This document shows positions 53,206 through 63,091 of a stretch of DNA of 64,000 nt, one piece after another; position 1 is the first letter of the stretch; each line of letters opens with the position of its first letter. The stretch lies in contig JASSUJ010000001.1 of NCBI GenBank assembly GCA_031963405.1, positions 2,380,063 to 2,444,062 of the forward strand, given 5' to 3'. Under the pieces are notes generated by a model. That model was given only the letters and a program-made list of their open reading frames with translations, made no database searches and had not been told where the DNA came from. This DNA comes from JASSUD01 sp031963405 (GTDB lineage: Bacteria; Pseudomonadota; Gammaproteobacteria; Burkholderiales; Burkholderiaceae). Both the position numbers and the translations under genes were made by a program.

Positions 53206-53952
53206 TTATTTACAGTTAGCGCCCATCTCCCCTAAATTTCTAAGCTGCCAATATCGTTCTGGCGCCTCTATATCAGCGCATTCGTATAAGCTAAAGACAC
53301 GCAAAAGGCTTTTGTATGGCTCAATGGCACGATGTTTTAAGGCTGCGCGCTGAGTGCGCTCAGCATATTTCACTCGCGAATCTTGGGTGCCCGTCTCAAA
53401 AAAGACGGGTGCCGCCACAATGTTATGCGCTTGAAATTCCGCTAAGCGTTGCTGCAATACGCCTTCAATCAAGCGCTGAGGGACTTCTTCATAAGCAACC
53501 CATAGTGGTTGCGGGTGATTTTTACGCACTGCAATACAGGCCGCATGGACTAGATAATTTTCTGGTTTAAATAGGCCTAGGGGGATAGCCACCACGTTTG
53601 GCTGAAGAGTGAAAAGAAGGCGGTCTAACTCAGTCGCAATCTGCATTACCGTCGGGCTGGAGGTGTATTGTGTTTCACAAAAACCTAGCCATAGGGGCGC
53701 CGCACCCAGTACTTCGAGTGCTGCTGCATTTTCCGCGCGACGGGTACGCATGGCTTCGTAGGCACTATTAAAGCCGCATTGTTGATCCCAATTGGTAAGT
53801 ACTCTGTGATCTACCGGTGTACTAGTAAACACCGTGGCAACTAGCGCACCTGGAAATGCGGCAATAAGCTCTCCACAGCTAAACACTCCATCGTTGAGAT
53901 GCGGCGACACAACAAGCAGTGGCCCACGAGGGTAAGAAGTAATAAATGTCAT
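53206..53952 (-). CDS. PIG-L/LmbE-type deacetylase-like protein with altered active site
   Basis: 248 residues. The N-terminus LLVVSPHLNDGVFSCGELIA is the metal-binding strand of the PIG-L family, which normally reads PHxDD. Here the first Asp, the general base of MshB-type enzymes, is Asn (codon AAC), while the His and the second Asp, both zinc ligands, are kept. A later His in NYLVHAACIAVRK may be the third ligand. Family members remove acetyl groups from N-acetylglucosamine-containing lipids or thiols. This one could be inactive, or use another base. It is related to a Burkholderia subgroup near glycosyltransferases, but none is adjacent here. Confidence 0.78.
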   Translation of the reverse strand: MTFITSYPRGPLLVVSPHLNDGVFSCGELIAAFPGALVATVFTSTPVDHRVLTNWDQQCGFNSAYEAMRTRRAENAAALEVLGAAPLWLGFCETQYTSSPTVMQIATELDRLLFTLQPNVVAIPLGLFKPENYLVHAACIAVRKNHPQPLWVAYEEVPQRLIEGVLQQRLAEFQAHNIVAAPVFFETGTQDSRVKYAERTQRAALKHRAIEPYKSLLRVFSLYECADIEAPERYWQLRNLGEMGANCK

Positions 53953-54050
53953 GAAAAAATTGGAGTTGGCTAATTTGCTTATTTGTTAAATATCATCAGC
54001 GCTAACTCTTTAACCTCGGTGGAACCTAAAAAATCTGTTAAAAAATTAGT

Positions 54051-54116
54051 CTAAGAGAGGGCTCAATAAATCGTGGGCAAGGGATGACGTTTTCGGTTCA
54101 TGCAGCACTTTCTTAG
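54051..54116. repeat. Decayed short hairpin repeat
   Basis: CTAAGAGAGGGCTCAATAAA and TGCAGCACTTTCTTAG bound a 66-base segment with GTGGGCAAGGGATGACG, a remnant of the core. It lies 187 bases upstream of alaS. Confidence 0.5.
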
Positions 54117-54302
54117 TAAGGCTTAGCTTTTTATATATCGATATGCTTAGTTTCTTGCTGCATGCTGGTCGATGCGTGTCTTCACCTGCCTAATGGTTGT
54201 TCATTGCAATTTTTGGGTAAGACATCCCGTATAATCAGGCGCATATCTAAATCTTCTGTAAACCTTCTATACGCCGTTGTAATTAGGCGTGACTCCTTGT
54301 GT

Positions 54303-56951
54303 ATGAAAGCCGCTGAAATTCGAGAAAAATTCCTTAGGTTCTTTGACTCTAAAAACCACCAAATTGTTCCATCGGCGAGCCTTGTGCCGGGAAATGATCC
54401 GACTTTATTGTTTACCAATGCGGGTATGGTGCAGTTCAAAGATGTTTTTCTGGGCCTGGAACACCGCCCTTATCAGCGTGCCGTCAGCGCGCAGCGCTGT
54501 GTGCGTGCCGGTGGTAAGCATAATGATTTGGAAAATGTGGGATACACCGCCCGTCATCACACTTTTTTTGAAATGCTCGGCAATTTTTCATTTGGCGATT
54601 ATTTCAAACGTGAGGCGATTCATTTGGCTTGGGAATTGTTAACCCAAGTGTATAAGTTGCCGCCAGAAAAACTCTGGGTTACGGTTTATCACGAAGATGA
54701 TGAAGCTTATGACATCTGGGCTAAAGAAATTCAGCTGCCGGTTACCCGTTTGATACGTATTGGCGACAATAAAGGGGCACGCTACGCTTCGGATAATTTC
54801 TGGCAGATGGCTGAGGTTGGACCATGCGGCCCATCTTCAGAAATTTTCTACGATCATGGCCCTGAGGTATGGGGTGGGCCACCCGGCTCCGCTGAAGAAG
54901 ATGGAGACCGCTATATTGAGGTCTGGAATTTGGTTTTTATGCAATTTAGCCGCGATGCCAAAGGCAATTTAACACCGCTACCCAAACCATGTGTTGATAC
55001 GGGTATGGGCTTAGAGCGTATCGCTGCGATTTTGCAAGGGGTGCACAGCAATTATGAAATTGATATTTTTCAGCACCTCATTCATGCCGCCGCGCGGGTA
55101 ACAGAGACCACTGATCTGGCTAACAACTCGCTGAAAGTCATTGCAGACCACCTGCGAGCCTCATCATTTCTGATCGTCGATGGCGTTCTGCCTGCCAATG
55201 AAGGGCGCGGTTATGTGCTGCGGCGCATTATCAGGCGCGCTATTCGCCACGGTTATCAACTTCAGCATAAAAAACCATTTCTTTATCAATTAGTCGCAGA
55301 TCTGGTGGCTGAAATGGGTAGCGCCTATCCTGAATTAGCCGCTGAGCAAGCGCGTGTGACTGAAATATTGCGCCAAGAAGAGGAGCGTTTCTTAATCACG
55401 ATAGATCATGGTATGGCCATGCTTGAAACCGCGATTGCTAGCATTCAAGGTAAAGCTGATACAGCCAGCGCAAAAGTGCTGCCTGGTGATATCGCCTTCA
55501 AATTGCATGACACTTATGGTTTCCCGCTGGACTTAACCGCTGATGTTTGCCGCGAGCAAGGATTAAGCGTTGATGAAGCCGGGTTTGAAGTAGCGATGAC
55601 GCAGCAGCGGGAGCAAGCACGCGCTGCTGGAAAATTTAAAGCTTTGTCTACTGTTGAATATAGCGGTGCACAGACAATTTTTTCGGGCTATCAAACTTTG
55701 CTTGGCGAGAATGCCAAAGTGGTTGCACTGTATGCCAATGACGTGTCAGTTAATCAGCTCGTGAGCGGGCAAGCTGGCGTGGTGGTGCTTGATCAGACGC
55801 CATTTTATGCCCAGGCAGGCGGGCAAGCTGGTGATCAAGGTGTGCTTAGCACAGCGCAATCTCATTTTTTAGTGAACGACACGTTGAAATTACGTGCGGA
55901 TGTGATTGGCCACTATGGCACGTTGACTCAAGGTGAATTAAGCGTTGGCCAAACCTTACACGCGACAGTTGAGCCGCAACAGCGTATACGCACAGCGCGC
56001 AATCATTCCGCTACGCATCTGCTGCATTACGCACTGCGTGAAGTGTTAGGCACACATGTGCAGCAAAAAGGCTCCTTAGTCGATGCGAGTAAAACCCGTT
56101 TCGATTTTTCGCACCATGCGCCATTAACAGGCGCCGAAATAGCTTGCATAGAAGAGATCGTCAACGCTGAAATCTTGCGCCATGCACCGACGCAAACCCA
56201 TCTTATGTCCTACGATGAAGCCGTTAAAAGCGGCGCGACGGCACTCTTTGGTGAAAAATACAGCGACCAGGTACGTGTGCTTGAAATTGGCGCTTCGCGT
56301 GAATTATGTGGTGGTACGCATGTGGCTTACACGGGTGAGATAGGTTTATTTAAGATTGTCTCAGAGAGTGGCGTAGCTGCCGGTATTCGGCGTATTGAAG
56401 CGATCACGGGCGATAATGCTATGCGCTTTGTGCAAGCGCTACAAACTCAACTTAATGAAGCAGCCGCTGCGCTTAACGTACAGCCAGCTGAGTTAACTCA
56501 GCGCATCGTACAAATGCAGGAGCAGCAAAAGTCACTTGAAACGCTGCAAGCTCAACTGAAAACCAAACTTGCAGCCCAACACAGTGATGAATTGGCAGCG
56601 CGTGCGGTGGAGGTTAGGGAAGGGGTATGGTTACTCGCAGCACAGCTTGAAGCGGTCGATGTAAAGACATTGCGCGCGATGGTGGATACGTTAAAGGAAA
56701 AATTAAAACAAGCCGTGATTGTGCTTGCAAGCGTTGCGGATGGCAAAGTCAACTTAATCGTAGGCGTTACTGCCCCCGTTAACCAGCAAGTGAAAGCCGG
56801 TGAGCTGGTGAATTTTGTCGCGCAGCAAGTGGGAGGCAAGGGTGGTGGTCGACCTGACTTAGCGCAAGCCGGCGGAACCGAGCTTGCCAATCTGCCAAAC
56901 GCTTTGGCTGGTGTTAAAGCTTGGGTTGAAGCTCGTTTAACAAAATCTACC
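54303..56951 (+). CDS. alaS: Alanyl-tRNA synthetase
   Basis: 882-883 residues. The N-terminal class II catalytic domain begins MKAAEIREKFLRFF and includes FTNAGMVQFKDVFLG. The editing domain has the zinc ligands in HSATHLL and CGGTH. The C-terminal oligomerisation and C-Ala domain ends GGGRPDLAQAGG plus about 20 residues. It charges tRNA-Ala and edits mis-charged Ser and Gly. The ATG at 54303 is the family start; the open frame continues upstream without homology. No strong ribosome site is visible. It is probably co-transcribed with the TusA-like gene unless the two repeats between them stop transcription. Confidence 0.95.
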
Positions 56952-56956
56952 TAGAT

Positions 56957-57020
56957 CGGATAGCGGCGTCATACCGCAGTAGGTCCAGTACAAATGTACT
57001 GAGGCCTACTGCCCGTGTCG
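56957..57020. repeat. Core-only fragment of the hairpin repeat
   Basis: ATAGCGGCGTCATACCGCAG and GGCCTACTGCCCGTGTCGGC with GTACAAATGTAC between. It forms its own inner inverted repeat (CAGTAGG...CCTACTG) but lacks outer arms. It lies next to the full element at 57031-57127. Confidence 0.65.
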
Positions 57021-57030
57021 GCATTCATTA

Positions 57031-57127
57031 GACCTCTTTCGAAACCCCGTAGCGGCGTCATTCCTCCTCGCCGTACAGTTGTACTGGCATCAAAGGAATT
57101 CCTTGCTACGGGGTTTCGAAAGAGGTC
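57031..57127. repeat. Full-length hairpin element with GACCTCTTTCGAAACCCC arms
   Basis: The arms at 57031-57053 and 57105-57127 are exact complements over 23 bases. The core GGCGTCATTCCTCC, GCCGTACAGTTGTACTGGCA, TCAAAGGAATTCCTT is that of 15740-15857, although the outer arms are unrelated. Confidence 0.9.
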
Positions 57128-57181
57128 CATTTCCCTCGACTTAAGTAGACCCTCCATAGCTCTAGTCTAATAAGGATTTTT

Positions 57182-57412
57182 ATGATGCAAGCTGACAAAG
57201 AAGTCGATGCGTGCGGCTTGTGTTGCCCGCTCCCCATTTTGCGTGCAAAAAAAGCATTGGCTGATATGCAAAGCGGCCAGATTTTAAAAGTACTTGCCAC
57301 TGATGCTGGCGCGCGCCGGGATTTTGCTGCCTTTGCCAAGCAAACTGGCAATCAAATTATTGAAACATCGACACAAGATAAAGTTTTTATATTTTTCATG
57401 CGCCGACGCTAG
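57182..57412 (+). CDS. TusA/SirA-family sulfur carrier protein
   Basis: 76 residues. The active cysteine lies in CGLCCPLPILRAKKAL, the Cys-x2-Cys-Pro-x-Pro signature of the TusA/SirA/YedF family, followed by the two-layer fold and a VFIFFMRRR end. Such proteins pass persulfide sulfur for tRNA thiolation or cofactor synthesis. In Burkholderiaceae a TusA-like gene regularly follows alaS, as here. AAGGA precedes the ATG at 57182; the next codon is also ATG. Confidence 0.9.
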   Translation: MMQADKEVDACGLCCPLPILRAKKALADMQSGQILKVLATDAGARRDFAAFAKQTGNQIIETSTQDKVFIFFMRRR

Positions 57413-57712
57413 TTTCTGCCTCAATGAAATTACTTTAGAGCCATTTCAATAGTTAGACGCACATAGATCTTTTGATATTGTTCGTTTTTCTCTCCAGATT
57501 TTCGTATTTCTTATAATGTATGCACTAGATATTAGTAAAGTTAAGTGAGCATATAGCAAAATATAAAAAATCATCTTATTGCGATCAGTGCGTATATTTC
57601 AACAGCAGGGTTATTGTTCTTCAGAATGGTGAGCCAATTCATCAGAAATAATTTTTTTAATAATATATATTGGTAATCACCCGATCCTCTTATTATTTTA
57701 TAGGATGGGAAA
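57413..57712. other. AT-rich spacer
   Basis: 300 bases, strongly AT-rich, without a gene or repeat. It probably holds the promoter of the next gene. Confidence 0.4.
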
Positions 57713-58453
57713 ATGGCTAATTTTAGTTTTAATTTTATTCAACCGATATCCTTGAATTTTTTTACAAGATCAAGGAGTAGAAAGCATAGCTCTTCAAGAG
57801 AGTCTGAGAACCCAGGCATATCACAAAAAAATAGTAACAGTAATATAAAAAATTGGTTCGGCGAGAATCTTATTTCTTCGCTTTCTCATTTGCGCTGCAA
57901 GTTTAATAGTGCATCTGCAAAAAAATCAGATATTTCTAAAGAGGTTGTTATTTCTCGGGAAATTTCTATTCTTCAAAGACCTTTTAGTAGAATAGAAGAT
58001 GTATTGCCAAATATAGATTTTGTTGGAGATTTTATCCAAAGCTACTTGCTGAGATCTACCCTATCAGAAGAATTTAAATCAGATTTAAAAGATAAAATAA
58101 ATGCTGAGCAAGTAGAAAAATATAATCGTAGAGTTAGCGTTTCTAGTGCAAGAACTGGTAGCACTAGAACTGTAAGGGTAAATTTAGAAAAGCCAGATAC
58201 TTCACTAAGAGAAAATAATTTTCCAGTAGAAGAAATGCCAAGTAGGAGCAGCGTAGCTGGGACTATTAGCAGTACTAGTACTAGTTCTGTTAGATGGAAT
58301 ATTTTTTCAGCAGAAGAAACAAAAAAGAGAGCTAATACTACTGGAAATACGAACAGCAGTATTCCTTGCCTTGCAACTATTCAAGAAAATATTCAAGCTT
58401 CTGAGGCGCGAGTACTCTCCGCTTTTGTTGACCTTGTGCGCCGAACACCATAA
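57713..58453 (+). CDS. Unrecognised AT-rich Ser/Arg-rich protein, candidate effector
   Basis: 246 residues, no family recognised. The N-terminal 60 residues contain an Arg/Ser/Lys tract (FTRSRSRKHSSSRESENPG) and Asn/Ser repeats (SQKNSNSN). Short helices follow at about 80-140, and a Ser/Thr/Arg-rich region from 140 to 215 contains STSTSSVRW and similar runs. The codons are dominated by A and T, unlike alaS and galU beside it, which suggests recent acquisition. The basic RS-type tract could act in nucleic-acid binding or nuclear targeting if the protein reaches a eukaryotic host. That is speculation. GGATGG precedes the ATG. Confidence 0.66.
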   Translation: MANFSFNFIQPISLNFFTRSRSRKHSSSRESENPGISQKNSNSNIKNWFGENLISSLSHLRCKFNSASAKKSDISKEVVISREISILQRPFSRIEDVLPNIDFVGDFIQSYLLRSTLSEEFKSDLKDKINAEQVEKYNRRVSVSSARTGSTRTVRVNLEKPDTSLRENNFPVEEMPSRSSVAGTISSTSTSSVRWNIFSAEETKKRANTTGNTNSSIPCLATIQENIQASEARVLSAFVDLVRRTP

Positions 58454-58600
58454 ATTATTTTTAATATAAAAAATTGCATAATCAATCTCGTTTTTTATTT
58501 TTAGATTATTTTGTACGAGTTTCAGCACAGCCACATTTTTATCTGAGTGGAATAAATGATTGAGAATAACGGGTATATTTTGTTAAAAGCCAGAGAGTGC

Positions 58601-58689
58601 TCGCCACCATGCCTCTCTTTTTTATATTAGATACTAGTGTACTGGCAGCAAAGGCATGGCTTGCCCGCGGGTTATGTAAGCCTTCCTTT
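58601..58689. repeat. Partial hairpin element (right part)
   Basis: TAGTGTACTGGCAGCAAAGG, CATGGCTTGCCCGCGGGTTA and TGTAAGCCTTCC match the right core and arm. The left part is only GCCACCATGCCTC. It is downstream of galU. Confidence 0.65.
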
Positions 58690-58725
58690 GCTACCCATAT
58701 CTTTATCAAAATATTTTGGCGTGAC

Positions 58726-59607
58726 TTAGCTACCCAAGTCTGTTGAGCGAGCACGCAGATAAGCTGCGAATTCATCTTTGATTTCTGGGTGGCGTAGCGC
58801 AAATTCAAAATTGGCTTTTATATAACCCAGCTTGCTGCCGCAATCAAAGCGCTTGCCGTAATAACGAAGAGCAAGTACTTGCTCATTTTGCATGAATGAT
58901 TGAATCGCATCAGTAAGTTGCAATTCACCTCCAGCACCAGGCTTAAGCGCTCGGATGTGGTCAAAAATGCCTGGCTTGAGAATGTACCGTCCGACTACGC
59001 CAAGATTTGACGGAGCCGATTCTGGTGCAGGTTTTTCCACGATGCCAGACAGTTTAATAATATTGTCTTCCCATTCTTTACCCTCGATTACACCATACGA
59101 GCGCGAGTCCTCAGGCGCAATTTCTTCAACGCCGAGCACTGAGCACTGGTAGTGATTAAACACTTCGACCATTTGTTGCAAGACAGGCGGCTTGCCATCG
59201 AGTAAATCATCAGCGAGTAATACCGCAAAAGGGTGATCTCCCACGAGTTTTTCAGCACATAGTACAGCGTGCCCTAAGCCTAGTGCCTCTGGCTGGCGTA
59301 CATAAAAACATTCGATGCCAGGTGGTTTGATGCTATGCACGAGATTAAGTAGCGCGTCTTTATCTTTGGCATCAAGTTCGGCTTCTAATTCGTAGGATTT
59401 ATCGAAATGATCTTCAATGGCACGCTTGCTGCGTCCGGTGACAAAGATCATATCGGTAATGCCTGCTGCGCTTGCTTCTTCGACTGCCCATTGAATCAAA
59501 GGTTTGTCCACAATTGGTAGCATTTCTTTGGGAATAGCCTTGGTGGCAGGTAAAAAGCGTGTGCCTAAACCGGCTACAGGAAAGATCGCTTTTTTAACTT
59601 TAAGCAT
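58726..59607 (-). CDS. galU: UTP-glucose-1-phosphate uridylyltransferase
   Basis: 293 residues. The nucleotide-binding signature is GLGTRFLPATKAIPKEMLP, with LLADDLLDG and the C-terminal GKRFDCGSKLGYIKANFEFA. It makes UDP-glucose for lipopolysaccharide, exopolysaccharide and, through OtsA, trehalose. The length and start match the family. It stands alone between repeats. Confidence 0.95.
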   Translation of the reverse strand: MLKVKKAIFPVAGLGTRFLPATKAIPKEMLPIVDKPLIQWAVEEASAAGITDMIFVTGRSKRAIEDHFDKSYELEAELDAKDKDALLNLVHSIKPPGIECFYVRQPEALGLGHAVLCAEKLVGDHPFAVLLADDLLDGKPPVLQQMVEVFNHYQCSVLGVEEIAPEDSRSYGVIEGKEWEDNIIKLSGIVEKPAPESAPSNLGVVGRYILKPGIFDHIRALKPGAGGELQLTDAIQSFMQNEQVLALRYYGKRFDCGSKLGYIKANFEFALRHPEIKDEFAAYLRARSTDLGS

Positions 59608-59805
59608 GAAAAAACCTTATCAGTGAATTAAGCAAATATCCTGTCTTATCAATAAACGGGACAGATGAGAGTGACTTGCTAATTGATGAAGCGAGCACAA
59701 TGCCTCGGCGCGCTCTATACGGATAGTTAAGCCAAGCCTGGTCAGCTAGCTAACTTAGTTACTTTAGTGCAGCTTTACTATTGATAAAGAAAGGGGTAGT
59801 TCGCT

Positions 59806-59958
59806 AAGAACCTGTTCAAAGTCCTAAAGCAAAGCGCCCACAATAAGGCAGCCTAGTTTAAAGTTGCGAGGGGGCAAAATCCTAATATACGTTGGGTACA
59901 CTTCGGTTATTTTGCTCCCAGCTCCTCTTCAATCAGGGCACTTTACTTTAGAAAAACG
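59806..59958. repeat. Element with AGAACCTGTTC end between valS and galU
   Basis: AGAACCTGTTCAAAGTCCTA at 59806 and a weak match in the opposite sense (AAACAGGTGCTAAG, 59961-59974), the latter within the last codons of valS. The inside carries ATACGTTGGGTACACTTCGG, like ACGTACACTCCGG in 18994-19162. It is decayed but probably the same family. Confidence 0.5.
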
Positions 59959-62814
59959 TTAAACAGGTGCTAAGAGACGTGCAAGCTGTCCATTTAGTTT
60001 GCTGAGCATCGCCTCATATTCGGTTAGCCGACTCTTTTCCTGCTCAACGACAGCAGCAGGCGCTTTAGCAACGAAGTGATCATTTTGTAATTTAGCCTGA
60101 CACTTTGAGATTTCTTTTTCAAATCGTTGAATTTCTTTGCTTAAACGAGCTTGCTCGGCAGCCAGATCGATCTCAACTTTAAGCGCAAATTTGAGTTCAC
60201 CCACCATCGCAATCGGCGCATTGCTAGCAAGAGTATCGAGGGTAGCTTCGTCCTCCACGATCGTCACTTCCGACAAGCGTGCAAGTGCTTGCGCATATGA
60301 TGCGAAGGAAGCCAAGCGATCGGTATTGCCTGTCACCAGTAATGGTACGCGTTGCGCCGGAGAGAGACTCATTTCGCTGCGTAAGGCGCGGCAGGCATCA
60401 ATCAGTGCTTTTAATTGCGCCACCCATTGTTCCGCTGCTTCGTCAATTTTTTCGCTCTGTGCCGATGGGTAAGGCTGCACCATGATTGAGCGTTGGCTTG
60501 GTGCTTGCTGAGCAAAAGCATCGCTTGCAAGCGGCGCTACGGTTTGCCACAGCGATTCAGTAATAAAAGGAACCACGGGGTGGGCAAGACGCAAGATGCT
60601 TTCAAGCACGTAGAGCAAAGTTTGCCGCGTGCCGCGTTGCTGGGCGGCTGAACCTGTTTGTAATTGCACTTTGGCTAGTTCTAGATACCAATCGCAATAT
60701 TCATCCCAAATAAATCGGTAGAGCGCGCTGGCTACATGGTCGAGCCGGAAATCGGCAAAGCCTTTCTCAATTTCAGCGCTGGTGCGCTGTAAAAGTGAGC
60801 TTATCCAACGGTCTGCCCAAGACAATTCGATGCTGTTCGAATTGTCATCTGGTTGAGCTTGCTCTTCTGCGCTAGCGCAATTGAGCAGTACAAAACGGGT
60901 GGCATTCCATAGTTTGTTACAGAAATTGCGATAACCATCGCAACGTGCCAAATCAAAATTGATATTGCGCCCTAAGGTGGCAAGTGAGGCGAAGGTAAAA
61001 CGCAGCGCATCGGTACCAAAGGCAGGAATACCTTCTGGAAATTGTTGTCGGGTTTTTTTCTCGATGACTTCCGCTTGGCGAGGATTGAATAAGCCCGTGG
61101 TGCGTTTAGCAATTAGCGCATCCAAAGTAACGCCGTCGATCAGATCGATAGGATCGAGTGTGTTGCCTTTGGATTTCGACATTTTTTGGCCTTCTGCATC
61201 GCGAATTAAACCATGCAGATACACTGTATGAAATGGGACGCGGCCAGTGAAGTGCAGCGTCATCATCATCATCCGCGCCACCCAGAAGAACAGAATGTCG
61301 AAGCCCGTGACGAGCAGGGAGGAGGGCAAGAAATGGGCAAGCTCAGGTGTCTCTTGCGGCCAGCCTAATGAGCTAAAAGGCACCAGCGCTGAAGAAAACC
61401 AGGTATCGAGCACATCATTATCACGTGTGAGCACACCGTTATAACCTTGTGAACGCGCCTTTTCATAGGCTTGTGCTTCATCGCGGGCGACGTAAATACG
61501 ACCTTCCTCGTCATACCAAGCAGGAATCTGATGACCCCACCACAGTTGCCTTGAAATGCACCAATCTTGAATATTGTCTAGCCATTGATAATACGTATTG
61601 GCCCAATTTTCTGGCACAAATTTCACACGGCCGTTACGCACTGCGTCAAGTGCCGCGCCAGCAAGTGTTGCGCCTGGCTGGTCAGCGTGTTGAGACGCCG
61701 ATTTGCTCATTGCCACAAACCATTGATCAGTGAGCATCGGCTCAATCACGGCGCCAGTGCGATCGCCTCGTGGCACCATCAACTTATGCGGCTTAACTGA
61801 GTCAAGTAAACCTTGGCTTTCAAGATCGGCAACGATGGCTTTCCGTGCGTCATAGCGATCGAGGCCACGATATTTTTCAGGTGCGTTATCGTTGATTTTG
61901 GCTGTAGGCGTCAAAATTTCAATGGCTGGCAATTGGTGCCGTTGGCCAACTTGATAATCATTAAAATCATGCGCTGGCGTGACCTTCACGACACCTGTGC
62001 CAAATTCACGCTCTACATAGTCATCAGCAATAATCGGAATTTCGCGCTCACACAGTGGCAGCGTTACCTTTTTGCCAATCAGTGCTTGATAGCGTTCATC
62101 TTCTGGATGCACCATCAGCGCAACATCACCAAGCATCGTCTCAGGACGCGTCGTGGCAACCGTTAAATGCCCACTTCCATCAACCAGCGGATAGCGGATA
62201 TGCCATAAGGAACCATTCTCTTCCTCGCTCGCCACTTCTAGATCAGAAACAGCCGTGAGTAATTGTGGATCCCAATTAACGAGTCGTTTGCCACGATAAA
62301 TTAACCCTTGCTCATAAAGCCGTAAAAATGCCTCAAGCACGGCCTGTGAGCGTGGTTCATCCAGCGTGAAATATTCACGGCTCCAATCAATCGATGTGCC
62401 TAAGCGGCGTATCTGTTGGGTAATCGTTGAGCCAGATTTTTCTTTCCACTCCCATACGCGTTGTACAAACTGCTCACGTCCCAGCGTATGGCGTGAGATG
62501 CCTTGTGCATCTAACTGCCGTTCCACCACGATTTGGGTCGCAATCCCAGCGTGGTCTGTTCCTGGTACCCACAGCGTATTTGCTCCGCGCATGCGCTGAT
62601 AGCGTGCGAAGCTATCCATAATCGTTTGGTTAAACGCATGGCCCATATGCAAGGTGCCTGTGGTATTGGGCGGGGGCAACTGCATCGAAAAATTGTCGCG
62701 CCCAGCGGTGAAGCTTGGCTGCGCATAGCCCTGTTTTTCCCATACAGAAGACCAATGCGCCTCAATCGTCTGTGGCTCGAAACTTTTTGCGAGGGAGGAG
62801 GGGCTGTCGCTCAT
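59959..62814 (-). CDS. valS: Valyl-tRNA synthetase
   Basis: 951 residues, class I. The HIGH-type motif is HMGH (residues 56-59) in PPNTTGTLHMGHAFNQ, KMSKS lies in GQKMSKSKGNTLDP, the editing domain is between them, and a C-terminal coiled coil (SKEIQRFEKEISKCQAKL) ends the protein. It charges tRNA-Val and removes mis-attached Thr. The ATG at 62814 (MSDSPSSLAKSFEP) is the family start; the open frame extends 86 codons further without homology. Its promoter lies in the 277 bases shared with the divergent uvrD gene. Confidence 0.95.
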   Translation of the reverse strand: MSDSPSSLAKSFEPQTIEAHWSSVWEKQGYAQPSFTAGRDNFSMQLPPPNTTGTLHMGHAFNQTIMDSFARYQRMRGANTLWVPGTDHAGIATQIVVERQLDAQGISRHTLGREQFVQRVWEWKEKSGSTITQQIRRLGTSIDWSREYFTLDEPRSQAVLEAFLRLYEQGLIYRGKRLVNWDPQLLTAVSDLEVASEEENGSLWHIRYPLVDGSGHLTVATTRPETMLGDVALMVHPEDERYQALIGKKVTLPLCEREIPIIADDYVEREFGTGVVKVTPAHDFNDYQVGQRHQLPAIEILTPTAKINDNAPEKYRGLDRYDARKAIVADLESQGLLDSVKPHKLMVPRGDRTGAVIEPMLTDQWFVAMSKSASQHADQPGATLAGAALDAVRNGRVKFVPENWANTYYQWLDNIQDWCISRQLWWGHQIPAWYDEEGRIYVARDEAQAYEKARSQGYNGVLTRDNDVLDTWFSSALVPFSSLGWPQETPELAHFLPSSLLVTGFDILFFWVARMMMMTLHFTGRVPFHTVYLHGLIRDAEGQKMSKSKGNTLDPIDLIDGVTLDALIAKRTTGLFNPRQAEVIEKKTRQQFPEGIPAFGTDALRFTFASLATLGRNINFDLARCDGYRNFCNKLWNATRFVLLNCASAEEQAQPDDNSNSIELSWADRWISSLLQRTSAEIEKGFADFRLDHVASALYRFIWDEYCDWYLELAKVQLQTGSAAQQRGTRQTLLYVLESILRLAHPVVPFITESLWQTVAPLASDAFAQQAPSQRSIMVQPYPSAQSEKIDEAAEQWVAQLKALIDACRALRSEMSLSPAQRVPLLVTGNTDRLASFASYAQALARLSEVTIVEDEATLDTLASNAPIAMVGELKFALKVEIDLAAEQARLSKEIQRFEKEISKCQAKLQNDHFVAKAPAAVVEQEKSRLTEYEAMLSKLNGQLARLLAPV

Positions 62815-63091
62815 TAGGGTTTTATTCAGAATAGGGTTACAAACCCCCGAATTATAAACAGTGCTGGCGCTAGCTTTATGTAACTTTACGTAATTCAGTG
62901 AGATTGAGAGCGCAAAGCGATGTCTATGCGGTAGTAAAAAACAAAAAATAACGGCGATTTGATGTGTTAAGGGTGCGCTAATGATGTGCCGCGATATTTT
63001 GACTGGGGTGTATGATTGTGCGATATAACGCCCGTAAGGCGAGGCAAGATCTTCACCATCAATTAGAACCAATCAACTTAATTGCAATTTA

